A stretch of DNA of 64,000 bases from an uncultured Clostridia bacterium (GTDB lineage: Bacteria > Bacillota > Clostridia > TANB77 > CAG-508), in the NCBI GenBank assembly GCA_934167755.1, contig CAKPLT010000005.1, positions 1 to 64,000 of the forward strand. The letters run 5' to 3'. Of the stretch, positions 9,024 through 18,668 are shown piece by piece (position 1 is the first letter of the stretch; each line of letters starts with the position of its first letter). A program made the translations under genes and the position numbers. The notes under the pieces are model-generated. The model saw nothing but the letters and a program-made list of their open reading frames with translations. It was not told where the DNA came from and made no database searches.

Positions 9024-9262
9024 AAAAACTCACCTATATGCTTATTTTTTGCATAAGGGCGAGTTTTATATCTCACGGTACCACCTTAATTATTATCTAT
9101 TTTTGATAACACCTCATTTTGCTTTAACGCAGCATACGGATAATCTTAAGGTTATTGTCAGATTATCAACTCCAAAGCTACTTTCCATTTACCTTTGTTT
9201 AAGAAGTTTTCAGCCTAAGACTTCTTTTCTCTACTAAATAAGTATAAATGTACTCCTCTTTT
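9024..9262 (-). promoter_or_regulatory. T-box riboswitch leader of valS
   Basis: Read on the minus strand, the leader contains the T-box core AAGGTGGTACCGTGAGA (at 9072-9088), which pairs with the uncharged tRNA acceptor end. It is followed by a terminator hairpin (AAAACTCGCCC..., 9024-9068) just before the ribosome site. The upstream stem region extends to about 9262. I could not place the specifier codon by eye; valine is expected from the downstream gene. In the family, uncharged tRNA stabilises the antiterminator and turns the synthetase gene on. Confidence 0.88.
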
Positions 9263-9328
9263 TCTTCGTTTTTATTATTATGCCAATATATTATCATATT
9301 ATTATGTGAATTGCAAGCTTTTTAATTG

Positions 9329-9366
9329 CAAAAATAGCAAAGTTTTCAAAAACCTTGCCATTTTTT
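9329..9366 (-). terminator. Terminator after the FucO-like gene
   Basis: Imperfect hairpin ATGGCAAGGTTTT / AACTTTGCTAT followed on the minus strand by TTTTT, 12 nt past the stop codon. Confidence 0.65.
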
Positions 9367-9377
9367 ATAATATTTTA

Positions 9378-10541
9378 TTAAAATGCTCTTCTAAATAATT
9401 CTATAAAGTCCTCTCTTGAAACTTCTCTTGGGTTACCTGGTTTACAAGGATCTTGCATAGCTTTATCAGCTAACATTCCAAAATCTTCTTCTCTTGCTCC
9501 AACTTCTCTAACTGTTTGAGTAATTCCAACTGATTTAGAAAGTTCAGAAATCATCCATACAAATGTATTTATAACATCTTGATCATTTAAGTTTGCAGCA
9601 TCTGGTCTACCTATTTCACATAAGATTTCTCTAAATCTTTGTGCTGTTGCTGGGTCTTCTCCATTAAATCTCATAACTGTTGGTAAAAGAATTGCATTTG
9701 CTAAACCATGTGGTGTATCATAAACAGCTCCTAATTGATGTGCCATTGAATGTACTATTCCTAAACCTACATTTGAGAATCCCATTCCTGCAATATATTG
9801 AGCTAGTCCCATCATTTCAATTGCTTTTTCATCTTTTTCATTTACAGCTGCTGGTAAATATTTAAAGATTAATTTGATTGCTTGCATATGGAACATATCT
9901 GACATTGTATTGTGGGCTTTTGTGATATATCCTTCTACAGCATGTGTTAATGCATCCATTCCTGTAGCTGATGCAATTGATTTTGGCATAGATGCCATTA
10001 AGTCTGAATCTACTATTGCTAATATTGGAATATCATTAGGGTCTACACAAACCATTTTGATTTCTCTTTCTTCATCTGTTATTACATAGTTTATTGTTAC
10101 TTCTGCTGCTGTTCCTGATGTTGTTGGTAATGCTATTATTGGCATACCTCTATTTACTGTGTTTGATGCTCCATTTAATGATACTATGTCTGCTCTATCT
10201 GGGTTTGTCATAACAATTGATATACCCTTAGCTGTATCTATACTTGAACCTCCTCCAACTGCTACTATAACATCTGCACATGCTCTTTTGCATGCTTCTA
10301 CGCCGTCTAATACATTTCTGATTGTTGGGTTTGGTTTTACTTCTGAATATACTTCATAAGCTATTCCTGCTCTATCTAGAACTTCTGTAACTCTTGCTGT
10401 TACTCCACATTCAAATAATGCTTTGTCTGTTACTACTAATACCTTATTGAATTTTCTTTTACGAATTTCTTCTGGTAATTCTTCTCTTGCTCCTTTTCCA
10501 AAATATGATGTTTCATTTAAAACAAATTTGTTTACTGACAT
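9378..10541 (-). CDS. fucO: Iron-containing alcohol dehydrogenase, FucO-like
   Basis: Group III NAD(H)-dependent dehydrogenase; closest in appearance to lactaldehyde reductase FucO, which reduces L-lactaldehyde to 1,2-propanediol. 387 residues. GGGS nucleotide motif (96-99), TSGTAAEVTINYVITDEE stretch, and metal ligands Asp196, His200, His264 and His278 in DALTH, GIVHSMAH and DTPHG, the same spacing as in E. coli FucO. No fucose or rhamnose catabolic genes lie nearby, so the substrate could be another short-chain aldehyde or alcohol (general fermentation). It has a terminator and stands alone. Confidence 0.85.
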   Translation of the reverse strand: MSVNKFVLNETSYFGKGAREELPEEIRKRKFNKVLVVTDKALFECGVTARVTEVLDRAGIAYEVYSEVKPNPTIRNVLDGVEACKRACADVIVAVGGGSSIDTAKGISIVMTNPDRADIVSLNGASNTVNRGMPIIALPTTSGTAAEVTINYVITDEEREIKMVCVDPNDIPILAIVDSDLMASMPKSIASATGMDALTHAVEGYITKAHNTMSDMFHMQAIKLIFKYLPAAVNEKDEKAIEMMGLAQYIAGMGFSNVGLGIVHSMAHQLGAVYDTPHGLANAILLPTVMRFNGEDPATAQRFREILCEIGRPDAANLNDQDVINTFVWMISELSKSVGITQTVREVGAREEDFGMLADKAMQDPCKPGNPREVSREDFIELFRRAF

Positions 10542-10675
10542 ATTTTTTCACTCCTTCTTTTGATTTTTTATATATAAAAAGTTTTTTGAACTTTGTTATA
10601 TCTTCTTTAGTTTGTGCTTTTTCGCACCTGTTATTCTAATTTTAATTACTTGTTAATATTTTATCAACTTTTTCT

Positions 10676-10863
10676 TGAATATCTTTAAAATATAAGTTTT
10701 GAATGAAATGACGAATGTGCATGGAGAAATTTTAGAAATTCTTATGTAATTTTATGGAAAGAGTTCACGAGAGTGGAAGGGTGCCATAAAATGAATTAGA
10801 ATTTCTTAAATTTCGTAGTAAACCGAGGAATGTAATGAAAAAATTATATTTTAAAGATATTCA
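10676..10863. repeat. Hairpin repeat family E, full copy
   Basis: 188-nt element filling most of the 355-nt gap between the FucO-like gene and the next gene. Its ends are inverted repeats (TGAATATCTTTAAAATATAA and complement). Inside are matched arms around AGAAATTCT and TTTATGG / CCATAAA. The core at 10730-10791 (GAAAGAGTTCACGAGAGTGG...) recurs at 18669-18730 with only a few differences. No ORF. It has the structure of a MITE or a folded RNA. Confidence 0.75.
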
Positions 10864-10896
10864 TGCAATCAATTTCAAAAAACATTTAACAATTAA

Positions 10897-11556
10897 TTAG
10901 TTTTCAGCATAATTTGCTGGTATTTCAAATAATGAATCATCAACACTGTTTTCTAAATTCACTTTTAACAATTCTGATTCTTCTCCATAAATTGTTTTTA
11001 TATATGTTAAATTTCCATTATTATCAAAGTAAAATCTTGTTTTAATTTCTGATTCATCAAGTTCTAATGTATTTGATATCATAAACATTGTACTACCACT
11101 ATATTCTTCATATTTATATTTTTTTCCTCTAACTTTTTCTTCACCTGTTGTATATTCTTTATCAATTATTTCTTTTATTCCATCTGTTAATATATTTTGT
11201 TCAACATTGTTTTGTTGATATACATAATATTCTTCTCTATCATGTAAAATTAAATATGTGTTATTGTCTTTTATAAGTGTTGTCGTATGACTTTCAACTT
11301 TTGTTTCACTGTCTTTTGAATATTGGTCAATTATTGTTTCATCACCTTTTTTGGCCATTATAGTTTTATTATTACTATTTTGTTCCATTTCAAATAGATA
11401 TGTTTGATTAGTATTTAATTTTTCATATATTTTTGCTAATTTTTGACTTTGGTCTTCTTTATTCCCAACTAATTTTATTACGCCAAAAACTATAGCTATA
11501 ATAATTAATATTACAATAATTAAAGGAATTCTTTTGTTTTTTTTCACTTTTTCCAC
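10897..11556 (-). CDS. Unrecognised membrane-anchored extracellular protein
   Basis: 219 residues: lysine-rich N-terminus, one hydrophobic anchor (about 10-31), then a polar, probably extracellular domain rich in Tyr, Asn and Thr with alternating beta-like stretches (TTLIKDNNTYLILHDREEYYVY, then a late RFYFDNNGNLTYIKTIYG). The layout resembles LolA/DUF-type lipoprotein folds, but there is no lipobox Cys, so I do not assign it. Start is GTG; either 11556 or a GTG three codons on fits the AAAGG site. It precedes def on the same strand with 79 nt between them. Confidence 0.65.
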   Translation of the reverse strand: MEKVKKNKRIPLIIVILIIIAIVFGVIKLVGNKEDQSQKLAKIYEKLNTNQTYLFEMEQNSNNKTIMAKKGDETIIDQYSKDSETKVESHTTTLIKDNNTYLILHDREEYYVYQQNNVEQNILTDGIKEIIDKEYTTGEEKVRGKKYKYEEYSGSTMFMISNTLELDESEIKTRFYFDNNGNLTYIKTIYGEESELLKVNLENSVDDSLFEIPANYAEN

Positions 11557-11635
11557 AACCTTTCAAAATTACAATAATTTCTGTAGGTTATTATATCAAT
11601 AATATTTTTGGTTTACAAGATTTTTCTACATTTTT

Positions 11636-12115
11636 TTACTTTTTTTCTGGTTCTACATATTCTAATGTTCCAGGTATCATTTTATCAATAAATACAATTC
11701 CATCAAGATGGTCACATTCATGTGCAATTGCTTGTGCTAATAAGTCTTTAGCTTTTATTGTAATTTTTTTACCATTTCTATCAAGTGCCTCTACTGTAAC
11801 TTCTTTCGGTCTAATCATTTTTGCATATTGATTTGGAAAACTTAAACATCCTTCTTCTACTTCTTGTTCTCCTTTTGTTTTTGTAATTTTGGGATTTATT
11901 AAAACTTTTACTCCTGTTCCATCATCAATATCTATAACAACAACTCTTTTTAATATTCCTACTTGTACAGCTGATAAGCCTACACCATTAAATTTGTACA
12001 TTGTTTCTATCATATCATCAATTAATGTTTGAATTTTTTCATCAATTGTATCTACTTCTCTTGACTTCTTTTTTAATATTTCATCTTTTTCATATCTTAG
12101 ATTTCGTATTGCCAT
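11636..12115 (-). CDS. def: Peptide deformylase
   Basis: Removes the formyl group from nascent peptides, a metal (usually Fe2+) hydrolase acting at the ribosome exit. From the chosen start (159 residues) the three motifs are GVGLSAVQ (44-51), EEGCLS (87-92, metal ligand Cys90) and HECDH (132-136). Motif I has Ser where Ala is usual (GVGLAAxQ). I take the ATG at 12115 because AAAGGA lies 9 nt upstream; longer frames start within that ribosome site. Next gene upstream is priA, the classic priA-def neighbourhood. Confidence 0.93.
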   Translation of the reverse strand: MAIRNLRYEKDEILKKKSREVDTIDEKIQTLIDDMIETMYKFNGVGLSAVQVGILKRVVVIDIDDGTGVKVLINPKITKTKGEQEVEEGCLSFPNQYAKMIRPKEVTVEALDRNGKKITIKAKDLLAQAIAHECDHLDGIVFIDKMIPGTLEYVEPEKK

Positions 12116-12153
12116 TTTTTTCATTCCTTTCTTAGACTTCATTCTCCGCTTCT

Positions 12154-14388
12154 TTAAATCATATTATTTGGATTAACATCTACACTAACTCTAGTATTTT
12201 TATAATTTGCCTCATATATTTTTTGTAAGCACTCATTTATAATAGAATTTACTTGCTCTGTAATATTACCTTTTATAATAATTCTCCATCTATATCTATT
12301 TTGAATTTTATCAATAGGTGATGGCATTGGCTTTAAAACTATAAAATCTTGTCCATCTAATTTATTTTTTAAATAATTATATACTCTGTTAGAAAGCTCT
12401 ATTATCTCTTTTTCTGACAAACTATTAAATCCAATCAATATTATATCGCAAAATGGTGGATATTTCAACTGTTTTCTTAAGGCAATTTCTGTATTATAAA
12501 ACATTTGATAATCTTGTTTTTGTGCACATATTATGCTAAAGTTTTCTGGATTATATGTTTGTATTATTACTTTTCCATCAAGATTTTCTCTTCCTGCTCT
12601 TCCTGCAACTTGTGTAAGTAATTGAAATGTTCTTTCATTTGCTCTATAATCATCTATGTTTAAACTACTGTCTGCTGCAATTACCCCAACTAAAGTTACA
12701 TTAGGAAAATGATGTCCTTTTACTACCATTTGTGTTCCCATTAAAATATCAATATTTTCATTTTTAAATTTATTTAATATTTCTTCATGTGAGTTCTTTT
12801 TTGTAACTGTATCTATATCCATTCTTATTGTTGATGCTTGAGGAAATATTTTGTTTATTTCTTGTTCTAATCTTTGAGTTCCTGTTCCAAAGTATCTTAT
12901 TTTTGTACTATGGCATTCTGGGCATACTGTTACAATATTTTCTTCATATCCACAATAATGGCATTTTAATTTATTCTCTGTTCTGTGATATGTCATACTT
13001 ATATTACAATTTTTGCATTTTACTGTATATCCACATTCTCTACACATTATAAATGTTGAATATCCTCTTCTATTTAAAAATAAAATCGTTTGTCTTTTCT
13101 CTTTTAAATTTTTTTCAATTGCATCATATAAATCTACACTTAACATTGACCTATTTCCATTTGCCAATTCCATTTTTAAATCTACAATTTCAACATCTGG
13201 TAATTTTGAATTATTAGCTCTTTTTGTTAGCTCTAATAATTCAATTTTTCCTTCTTGTGCTTTATAATATGTAACTAAATCTGGAGTAGCACTTCCTAAA
13301 ACTAGTGGACATAAATTTTCTTTTGCAATCTTCTTAGCTATTTCTTTCGCATCATATTTAGGAACCGCTTCTGATTTATATGAGCTATCATGTTCTTCAT
13401 CTATTATAATTATTCCAATATTCTCGGTAGGTGCAAATATTGCAGACCTTGCACCAATTATGATTTTTGATTTTCCTTCTTTGATTTTATTCCATTCATC
13501 ATATCGTTCTCCAATTGATAATTTACTATGTAAGACTGCAATTTTATCTTGATTAAACCTTGCAATAAATCTATCTATCATTTGTGGAGTAAGAGATATT
13601 TCTGGAACTAATACAATTGCTGTTTTATTTCGTTTTAATACTTCTCCAATAAGTTGTAAATATACTTCTGTTTTTCCTGAACCAGTTACACCATATAGTA
13701 AGAATTGATTATATCTATGATCTTTTATTGCACTCATTACACTATTATAAGCCATTTGCTGTTCATCTGTTAGTTGTAAATTTTCTGTTTTAGCTATTTG
13801 CTTATTTGCAAGTGGATTTCTTTCAATTTTCTTTTCTATAATTTCTACATATTCATTTTTTTCTAATGTTTTTACAATTGCTCTTGTACCTCCTGTAAAC
13901 ATTTCTATTTCTGAAATTGTAACTCCTTCATTTGATTTTAAAAATTGTAATATCTTTTTTTGTTTTTCAGATTTAATTTTTCCCATTTCAATATCAAACT
14001 GAATTTCTTCGATATCTTTTTTTAAATATACAACATTGACCATTTTGTCTTGTATATTTTTTTCGTTATTTTTATTTTTTGTTCCTGGTGTTAACATTTG
14101 TTTTATACAGTCTGATACATTGCAAAAATATCTTTTTGCCATCCATTGTGCAAGTTCTATTTGCTTTTCTGTTAAATTATGATTTATTTGCACTATTTCC
14201 TTTACATCATATTGGGTATTTTCTTTTATTCCTACTACATATCCTTCTTCTAATGTACTTGATTTACCGAATGGAACTAATACAGCACTTCCTATCATTA
14301 TCAGTTCTTCTAATGTTTTTGGTATTTTGTAGTCAAATGTTCTATTTAGCCTTTTTGCTGATCTATTTATTACTACTTCTGCAATCAT
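12154..14388 (-). CDS. priA: Primosomal protein N' (replication restart helicase PriA)
   Basis: 3'-5' DNA helicase that reloads the replisome at stalled forks. 744 residues: N-terminal 3'-DNA-binding domain (1-100), helicase lobe with Walker A GVTGSGKT (233-240) and DEEH box (330-333), and a zinc-binding insert with eight cysteines in CxxC pairs (449/452, 458/461, 476/479, 489/492), then the second lobe with QVAGRAGR. Length and order are typical. AAAGGA upstream of ATG. Followed 38 nt later by def. Confidence 0.96.
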   Translation of the reverse strand: MIAEVVINRSAKRLNRTFDYKIPKTLEELIMIGSAVLVPFGKSSTLEEGYVVGIKENTQYDVKEIVQINHNLTEKQIELAQWMAKRYFCNVSDCIKQMLTPGTKNKNNEKNIQDKMVNVVYLKKDIEEIQFDIEMGKIKSEKQKKILQFLKSNEGVTISEIEMFTGGTRAIVKTLEKNEYVEIIEKKIERNPLANKQIAKTENLQLTDEQQMAYNSVMSAIKDHRYNQFLLYGVTGSGKTEVYLQLIGEVLKRNKTAIVLVPEISLTPQMIDRFIARFNQDKIAVLHSKLSIGERYDEWNKIKEGKSKIIIGARSAIFAPTENIGIIIIDEEHDSSYKSEAVPKYDAKEIAKKIAKENLCPLVLGSATPDLVTYYKAQEGKIELLELTKRANNSKLPDVEIVDLKMELANGNRSMLSVDLYDAIEKNLKEKRQTILFLNRRGYSTFIMCRECGYTVKCKNCNISMTYHRTENKLKCHYCGYEENIVTVCPECHSTKIRYFGTGTQRLEQEINKIFPQASTIRMDIDTVTKKNSHEEILNKFKNENIDILMGTQMVVKGHHFPNVTLVGVIAADSSLNIDDYRANERTFQLLTQVAGRAGRENLDGKVIIQTYNPENFSIICAQKQDYQMFYNTEIALRKQLKYPPFCDIILIGFNSLSEKEIIELSNRVYNYLKNKLDGQDFIVLKPMPSPIDKIQNRYRWRIIIKGNITEQVNSIINECLQKIYEANYKNTRVSVDVNPNNMI

Positions 14389-14406
14389 GCATATTCCTTT
14401 CTTGTA

Positions 14407-14438
14407 AAAAAGAGCTAGATATTAACATCTTGCTCTTT
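14407..14438 (-). terminator. Terminator after prsW-like gene
   Basis: Hairpin AAAGAGC..GAT / ATC..GCTCTTT followed on the minus strand by TTTTTT, lying between the prsW-like stop codon and priA. Confidence 0.75.
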
Positions 14439-14507
14439 ACATATTTATTTTTCGTCTTCAATTTTTTTCTATTATTGTAACATATTAAAGAAATTTTCTT
14501 ATTTATT

Positions 14508-15266
14508 TTATATTTTAAATGTATAACCCCAAAATAAAATAAATAATAATCCTATTATTACTTTATATTTTTGAATTTCAACACTTTCTATAGCTTCATC
14601 ATCACATACTTTAATTATATTACTTTTTGTAAATTTGAATGTTATAAAATAAGCTATTATCCCTAAAGATATAACATATACATATATTGGTATTATACCA
14701 CTATTCTCAATAATATGCGTACTTATATTATATACAGAATGAATTAGTATTGGCACTATAAGTGCTAAGCTTCTATATTTTGTGGCTTTACTTTTCTCCA
14801 TATCTAGTGCTTTAATTAAAAAATATGCCATTATTAGTTGTGATATCAAATGGATAGGTATAAAAATTCTATACATTCCAATAAATAACACTGATTTCGA
14901 ATATGAATAATTTTCAATAGCCATAAAAGAAGTTGCAGTAATAATTGCACTTTTAGCAATTCCATTTTTACTATTTAAACAGGTGTTTTTTATTACTAAA
15001 TATTTTATAACTTCCTCTGGTATAGCATTATCTAATAACTGTTTTATCAAAATTGAAATAAATGCTGTCCCATTTATATCTATTATTGTTTTAGGAATCA
15101 TACTAATACTATTTTGTAAGATTACTACATAAATCATTTCAAATGTCATATAAAATCCGATTAAAATAAAAATTTTAGTAATTGTTTTTATTGATACATT
15201 TTTCCCTAAAAAAATTGCAATTATAATTGTAGGTACAATTGCTACAAGAATTTGTGCTAATACCAT
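14508..15266 (-). CDS. PrsW-family intramembrane metalloprotease
   Basis: 252 residues with about seven to eight membrane helices. Family motifs are visible: PEEVIKY (Glu84-Glu85) after the second loop, AIENYSY (Glu118), and conserved His139 and His176 (IPIHL, ILIHSVYN), which are the expected metal ligands. In B. subtilis PrsW makes the first cut in an anti-sigma factor in response to antimicrobial peptides. The anti-sigma target here is unknown; the ECF/anti-sigma pair at 35.7-38.0 kb is a candidate by inference only. AAAGGAG precedes the ATG; gmk is 23 nt upstream, so the two may be co-transcribed. Confidence 0.75.
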   Translation of the reverse strand: MVLAQILVAIVPTIIIAIFLGKNVSIKTITKIFILIGFYMTFEMIYVVILQNSISMIPKTIIDINGTAFISILIKQLLDNAIPEEVIKYLVIKNTCLNSKNGIAKSAIITATSFMAIENYSYSKSVLFIGMYRIFIPIHLISQLIMAYFLIKALDMEKSKATKYRSLALIVPILIHSVYNISTHIIENSGIIPIYVYVISLGIIAYFITFKFTKSNIIKVCDDEAIESVEIQKYKVIIGLLFILFWGYTFKI

Positions 15267-15289
15267 TTTTTCTCCTTTTTATTTCTCTT

Positions 15290-15883
15290 TTATTTTTCGT
15301 CTTCAATTCTTTTTTCGTTTTCAATAATTGTCATAATAACTTGAACTGTTTTTTCAAAATCATCATTTTTAATTACATAATCATACATTTTAATTTTATC
15401 TTCTTCATATTCAAGTCTGCTTAATCTTACTTCTATGTCTTGAATATTATCTCCTCTTTCAATAAGGCGTCTTTTTAGTTCTTCTTTTTCTACTTTTAAG
15501 AATATAGTAACTATTCTTGTGTCATTTCCTAATATTTTTAAAAGATTTTCGGTACCATTTACTTCTATATCTTTAACAATTATTTTTCCTTCTTTAATCT
15601 TATTTCCCATAAGTTTTCTAGAAGTTCCATAATAATTTCCATGGTGTAAATCATATTCATAGAAATCACCTTTACGAATTTTTTCTTCAAATTCTTCTTT
15701 ACTTATAAAATGATAATGATCTCCTTCTACTTCGCCAGGTCTCATCTCTCTTGATGTAAAAGATGGAAGTGTTACTATATTGGGCATTCTTGCCATTAAT
15801 TCTTTTTTTATTGTATCTTTTCCTGCTCCAGATACTCCTGATAATATTACTAACACTTTATTATTCTTCTCCTTCTTCGTCAT
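15290..15883 (-). CDS. gmk: Guanylate kinase
   Basis: Converts GMP to GDP with ATP. P-loop GVSGAGKD (16-23), the GMP-binding stretch FTSREMRPGEVEGDHYHF, and HHGNYYGTSR. 197 residues. The frame overlaps the end of rpoZ by 23 nt; the AAGAAGATG context supports the 15883 start, although a GTG nine codons in has a better-placed GGAG. Order remA-gmk-rpoZ after yicC is the standard Firmicutes arrangement. Confidence 0.94.
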   Translation of the reverse strand: MTKKEKNNKVLVILSGVSGAGKDTIKKELMARMPNIVTLPSFTSREMRPGEVEGDHYHFISKEEFEEKIRKGDFYEYDLHHGNYYGTSRKLMGNKIKEGKIIVKDIEVNGTENLLKILGNDTRIVTIFLKVEKEELKRRLIERGDNIQDIEVRLSRLEYEEDKIKMYDYVIKNDDFEKTVQVIMTIIENEKRIEDEK

Positions 15884-16091
15884 CTTCTTTCATTTCTTCT
15901 GGTTCTATAATTTCAACTTTTCCTTCAGCAATTTCGTTTGCTGCAAGTGTAACTGCTGATTCTTCTTTAACTGGTGTTTTTACTTCAGCTCCTTCAGCAA
16001 TTTGTCTTGCTCTTTTTGAAGTTGCTATTACTAATTCATATCTGTTTTTGGCTTTTGTTAACAATTCTTGAACTGTTGGTTTTACCATCAT
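15861..16091 (-). CDS. rpoZ: RNA polymerase omega subunit
   Basis: Small subunit that helps assemble the beta' chain. 76 residues: KPTVQELLTKAKNRYELVIATSKRARQI matches the conserved omega core, followed by the AVTLAANEIAEGKV segment and an acidic tail. GGAGG upstream of the double ATG. Sits between remA and gmk and overlaps gmk. Confidence 0.9.
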   Translation of the reverse strand: MMVKPTVQELLTKAKNRYELVIATSKRARQIAEGAEVKTPVKEESAVTLAANEIAEGKVEIIEPEEMKEDDEEGEE

Positions 16092-16112
16092 TTTAAATTA
16101 CCTCCATTTTTA

Positions 16113-16388
16113 TTAATCTTCACTTTGTATTGTGGGTTGTTGTGCAGGTGTTATGTCTTTATCCACTCTTCCTGCGACTGTTTCTGGTTGTACAGCAGAT
16201 AATATTATATGTCCTGAATCCATTATTAGTACTGCTCTTGTTCTTCTACCACATGTAGCATCAATAGCTGTTTTCGCATCTTTTGCTTCTTGTATCATTC
16301 TTTTTATTGGTGCTGAATCAGGGCTTACTATTGCTACTATTTTATTAGCTGCTATTATATTTCCAAAGCCTATATTTACTAATTGCAT
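16113..16388 (-). CDS. remA: RemA-type regulator (DUF370)
   Basis: DNA-binding regulator of matrix genes in Bacillus; in clostridia the role is less clear. From ATG 16388 (91 residues) it begins MQLVNIGFGNIIAANKIVAI and has the family signature CGRRTRAVLIMDSGHIILS. I prefer this start because AAAGGA lies 8 nt upstream and it matches the family N-terminus. A longer frame to 16421 runs into yicC. Neighbours yicC and rpoZ/gmk are the usual partners. Confidence 0.9.
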   Translation of the reverse strand: MQLVNIGFGNIIAANKIVAIVSPDSAPIKRMIQEAKDAKTAIDATCGRRTRAVLIMDSGHIILSAVQPETVAGRVDKDITPAQQPTIQSED

Positions 16389-16421
16389 TTCTATCATCCT
16401 TTCCGTGCAATATTTTAACAA

Positions 16422-17297
16422 CTATTCAATATTTTGAATTTGTTCTCTTATGTCTTCTAATATTGTTTTTATATCTACCACTCTGTTTGTTATTTCAAGA
16501 TTGTTTGCTTTTGAACCTATTGTGTTTGTTTCTCTATTCATTTCTTGAATTAGGAAATCCATTTTCTTTCCAGCAGGCTCGTCTGAATTTATTAAATTTC
16601 TAAGTTGTCCAATATGACTATTTAATCTTGTTATTTCTTCTTCTACTGAACATTTATCAGCATATATAACAACTTCTTGCATTAATCTTGATTTGTCTAT
16701 CTCTTCTGTTCTTAGTATTTCTTTTATCCTTGCCTCTAATTTTACTACATATTCGTCAATAAGTCCAGTAGATAAAGCAAAAATCTCTTCTTTTTTCTCT
16801 TCAATTTGTGATATTTTGACCAAAATGTCTTCTGAAATTCTTTTTCCTTCATTTTTTCTCATATCTATCAATTGATTTATTGCATCATTTACAACTTGTA
16901 GTAGCTCTTCTTTTATTTGTTTTTCGTCAAGATTACTTTTTATTGTTAATACATCAGGTAATTTAGTTATTTCTGTTACTTCTATATTACTTGCCAAATT
17001 TTCTTCTTCTGCTAGTTTTCTTAAATTTTCAATATACATTTTAGCTAGTTCTGTATTTATTCTAATATCATTTCCATCTTCACTATAATTTTCGAATGTA
17101 ATAGAAATGTCTACTTTCCCTCTTTTTAATTTTGATGTTATTAATTTTCGGATATCTTCTTCTAAATAACTTATTGTACGAGGTATTCTTATATTTGTGT
17201 CTATATATTTGTGATTTACTGTTTTTATTTCTACTTGATATTCTCTAGAGTTTATGGATAAGTTACTTTTTCCATAACCAGTCATACTTTTTATCAT
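16422..17297 (-). CDS. yicC: YicC/YloC-family endoribonuclease
   Basis: 291 residues, normal length. Starts with the invariant SMTGYG and carries KTVNHKYIDTNIRIPR, DISITFE and the C-terminal GSKANNLEITNRVVDIKTILEDIREQIQNIE core. E. coli YicC is an endoribonuclease acting in sRNA turnover; the Firmicutes homologue is assigned by family. AAGGA before the ATG. Directly followed by remA and preceded, one base away, by a membrane protein gene. Confidence 0.92.
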   Translation of the reverse strand: MIKSMTGYGKSNLSINSREYQVEIKTVNHKYIDTNIRIPRTISYLEEDIRKLITSKLKRGKVDISITFENYSEDGNDIRINTELAKMYIENLRKLAEEENLASNIEVTEITKLPDVLTIKSNLDEKQIKEELLQVVNDAINQLIDMRKNEGKRISEDILVKISQIEEKKEEIFALSTGLIDEYVVKLEARIKEILRTEEIDKSRLMQEVVIYADKCSVEEEITRLNSHIGQLRNLINSDEPAGKKMDFLIQEMNRETNTIGSKANNLEITNRVVDIKTILEDIREQIQNIE

Positions 17298-17298
17298 T

Positions 17299-17781
17299 TT
17301 ATTTTCCTTCTTCTACTTTTTTATTTTTTCTTTTTGAAACTTTTTTTACAGGTTCATCTTTTACAATCTCTTTTATATCACTTAAACTGTTCAATTTATC
17401 TTGCTGTTCTTTTGTGTATAAAATTGCTGATTTTAATATATAATATATTGCTATAAAATTTGCTCCTGATAATGCATATTCTTGCATAGTACATCCTAAA
17501 ATTTTAGGCATATGCTGTGTTAATAAAACAAATACAGCCATTGCTAAAAATTCTATACCATTAAAAAATGTAAGCCCTTCATTTTTTCTATATGCTATTT
17601 CCATCATTAATATTGATATTCCTAAAAATAACATACATGATGCTCTAATATATTGTTCTAATATATTTGCATCTAATTTAGTATATTGTGTACTAATAAA
17701 TGTAAAATATATTACAGCTATTAATGCATATGTTAAATTTATTAATATTTTTTGCGCTAATATGTTTTTTATCTTTATCAT
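17299..17781 (-). CDS. Unrecognised four-helix membrane protein
   Basis: 160 residues from the ATG at 17781, which is preceded by GAGGAG; upstream in-frame codons are not supported. About four hydrophobic helices (about 10-30, 45-62, 72-90, 100-118) and a lysine-rich cytosolic tail ending KRKNKKVEEGK. No family recognised. It is one base from yicC and 55 nt from rsmE, so it belongs to the rsmE-yicC-remA-rpoZ-gmk run. Confidence 0.7.
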   Translation of the reverse strand: MIKIKNILAQKILINLTYALIAVIYFTFISTQYTKLDANILEQYIRASCMLFLGISILMMEIAYRKNEGLTFFNGIEFLAMAVFVLLTQHMPKILGCTMQEYALSGANFIAIYYILKSAILYTKEQQDKLNSLSDIKEIVKDEPVKKVSKRKNKKVEEGK

Positions 17782-17836
17782 TTTTTTTCTCCTCAATTTT
17801 GGGCAAATTGATAACATTTATACATTTTCTGATTGA

Positions 17837-18583
17837 TTATATTTCAAGCTCATACATTATTACACTAAGTATATTTAGTGCAACAGTTTCTGTTCTTAAA
17901 ATTCTATGTCCTAATGTTACAATTTTTGCTCCATTTTGTTTTAACAGTTCTACATCCTTTTCTTCTAGTCCCCCTTCTGGACCAATTATTACTGCAATTT
18001 TTACTTTATTATGTATATTGTTTTTTATTTCTAACAATTCCCTTTTAATTGTATTATTTTTTTCATTTTCATATGCTACTATTACACAATCATATTCTTT
18101 TATTAATTGATTAATTCTCTCAATTTTAACTATGTTTTTTATTTTAGGTATTGTATTTCTACCACTTTGTTTTGCTGCACTTTCCGCGATTTTTTGCCAC
18201 CTGCTTATTTTCTTTGATTCATCTTTTGAATCTAATTTTACTACACATCTTTTCATTGATACTGGTATAATTGCATTTACTCCAAGTTCTACAGATTTTT
18301 GAATTATTAACTCCATTTTATCTGCTTTTGGTAATCCTTGATATATATCTACTTCTATTTTGTCATCATAGCTTTTTAATTCTTCTATAATGTTAGTTAA
18401 TATACTTTCATTCTCTATTTTTTCTATTTCACATATATATGATTTCTCAGTATCTTGGTCACATATTTCTATATTATCTCCAATTTGTTTTCTAAGTACA
18501 TTTTTTATGTGTTTTACATCTTCTCCTAATATTTCTATTGTTGTTCCTTTTATTTGCTCATTTTTTACAAAAAATCTTGGCAT
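17837..18583 (-). CDS. rsmE: 16S rRNA (uracil-1498 N3) methyltransferase RsmE
   Basis: SPOUT-fold methyltransferase of 30S subunits. From ATG 18583 (248 residues): N-terminal PUA-like domain starting MPRFFVKNEQI, then the knotted domain with IIGPEGGLEEKDVELL and LGHRILRTETVALNILS, the cofactor-binding knot. The start is set by AAAGGAG 5 nt upstream and by family alignment; the longer frame to 18634 has no ribosome site. Confidence 0.94.
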   Translation of the reverse strand: MPRFFVKNEQIKGTTIEILGEDVKHIKNVLRKQIGDNIEICDQDTEKSYICEIEKIENESILTNIIEELKSYDDKIEVDIYQGLPKADKMELIIQKSVELGVNAIIPVSMKRCVVKLDSKDESKKISRWQKIAESAAKQSGRNTIPKIKNIVKIERINQLIKEYDCVIVAYENEKNNTIKRELLEIKNNIHNKVKIAVIIGPEGGLEEKDVELLKQNGAKIVTLGHRILRTETVALNILSVIMYELEI

Positions 18584-18668
18584 ATTTTTCTCCTTTAATG
18601 TATCTATTATATTACTTTTTTCTTTTTTTAGCAATATATTAAATTATTTTATTTTGCTTATGTAATTC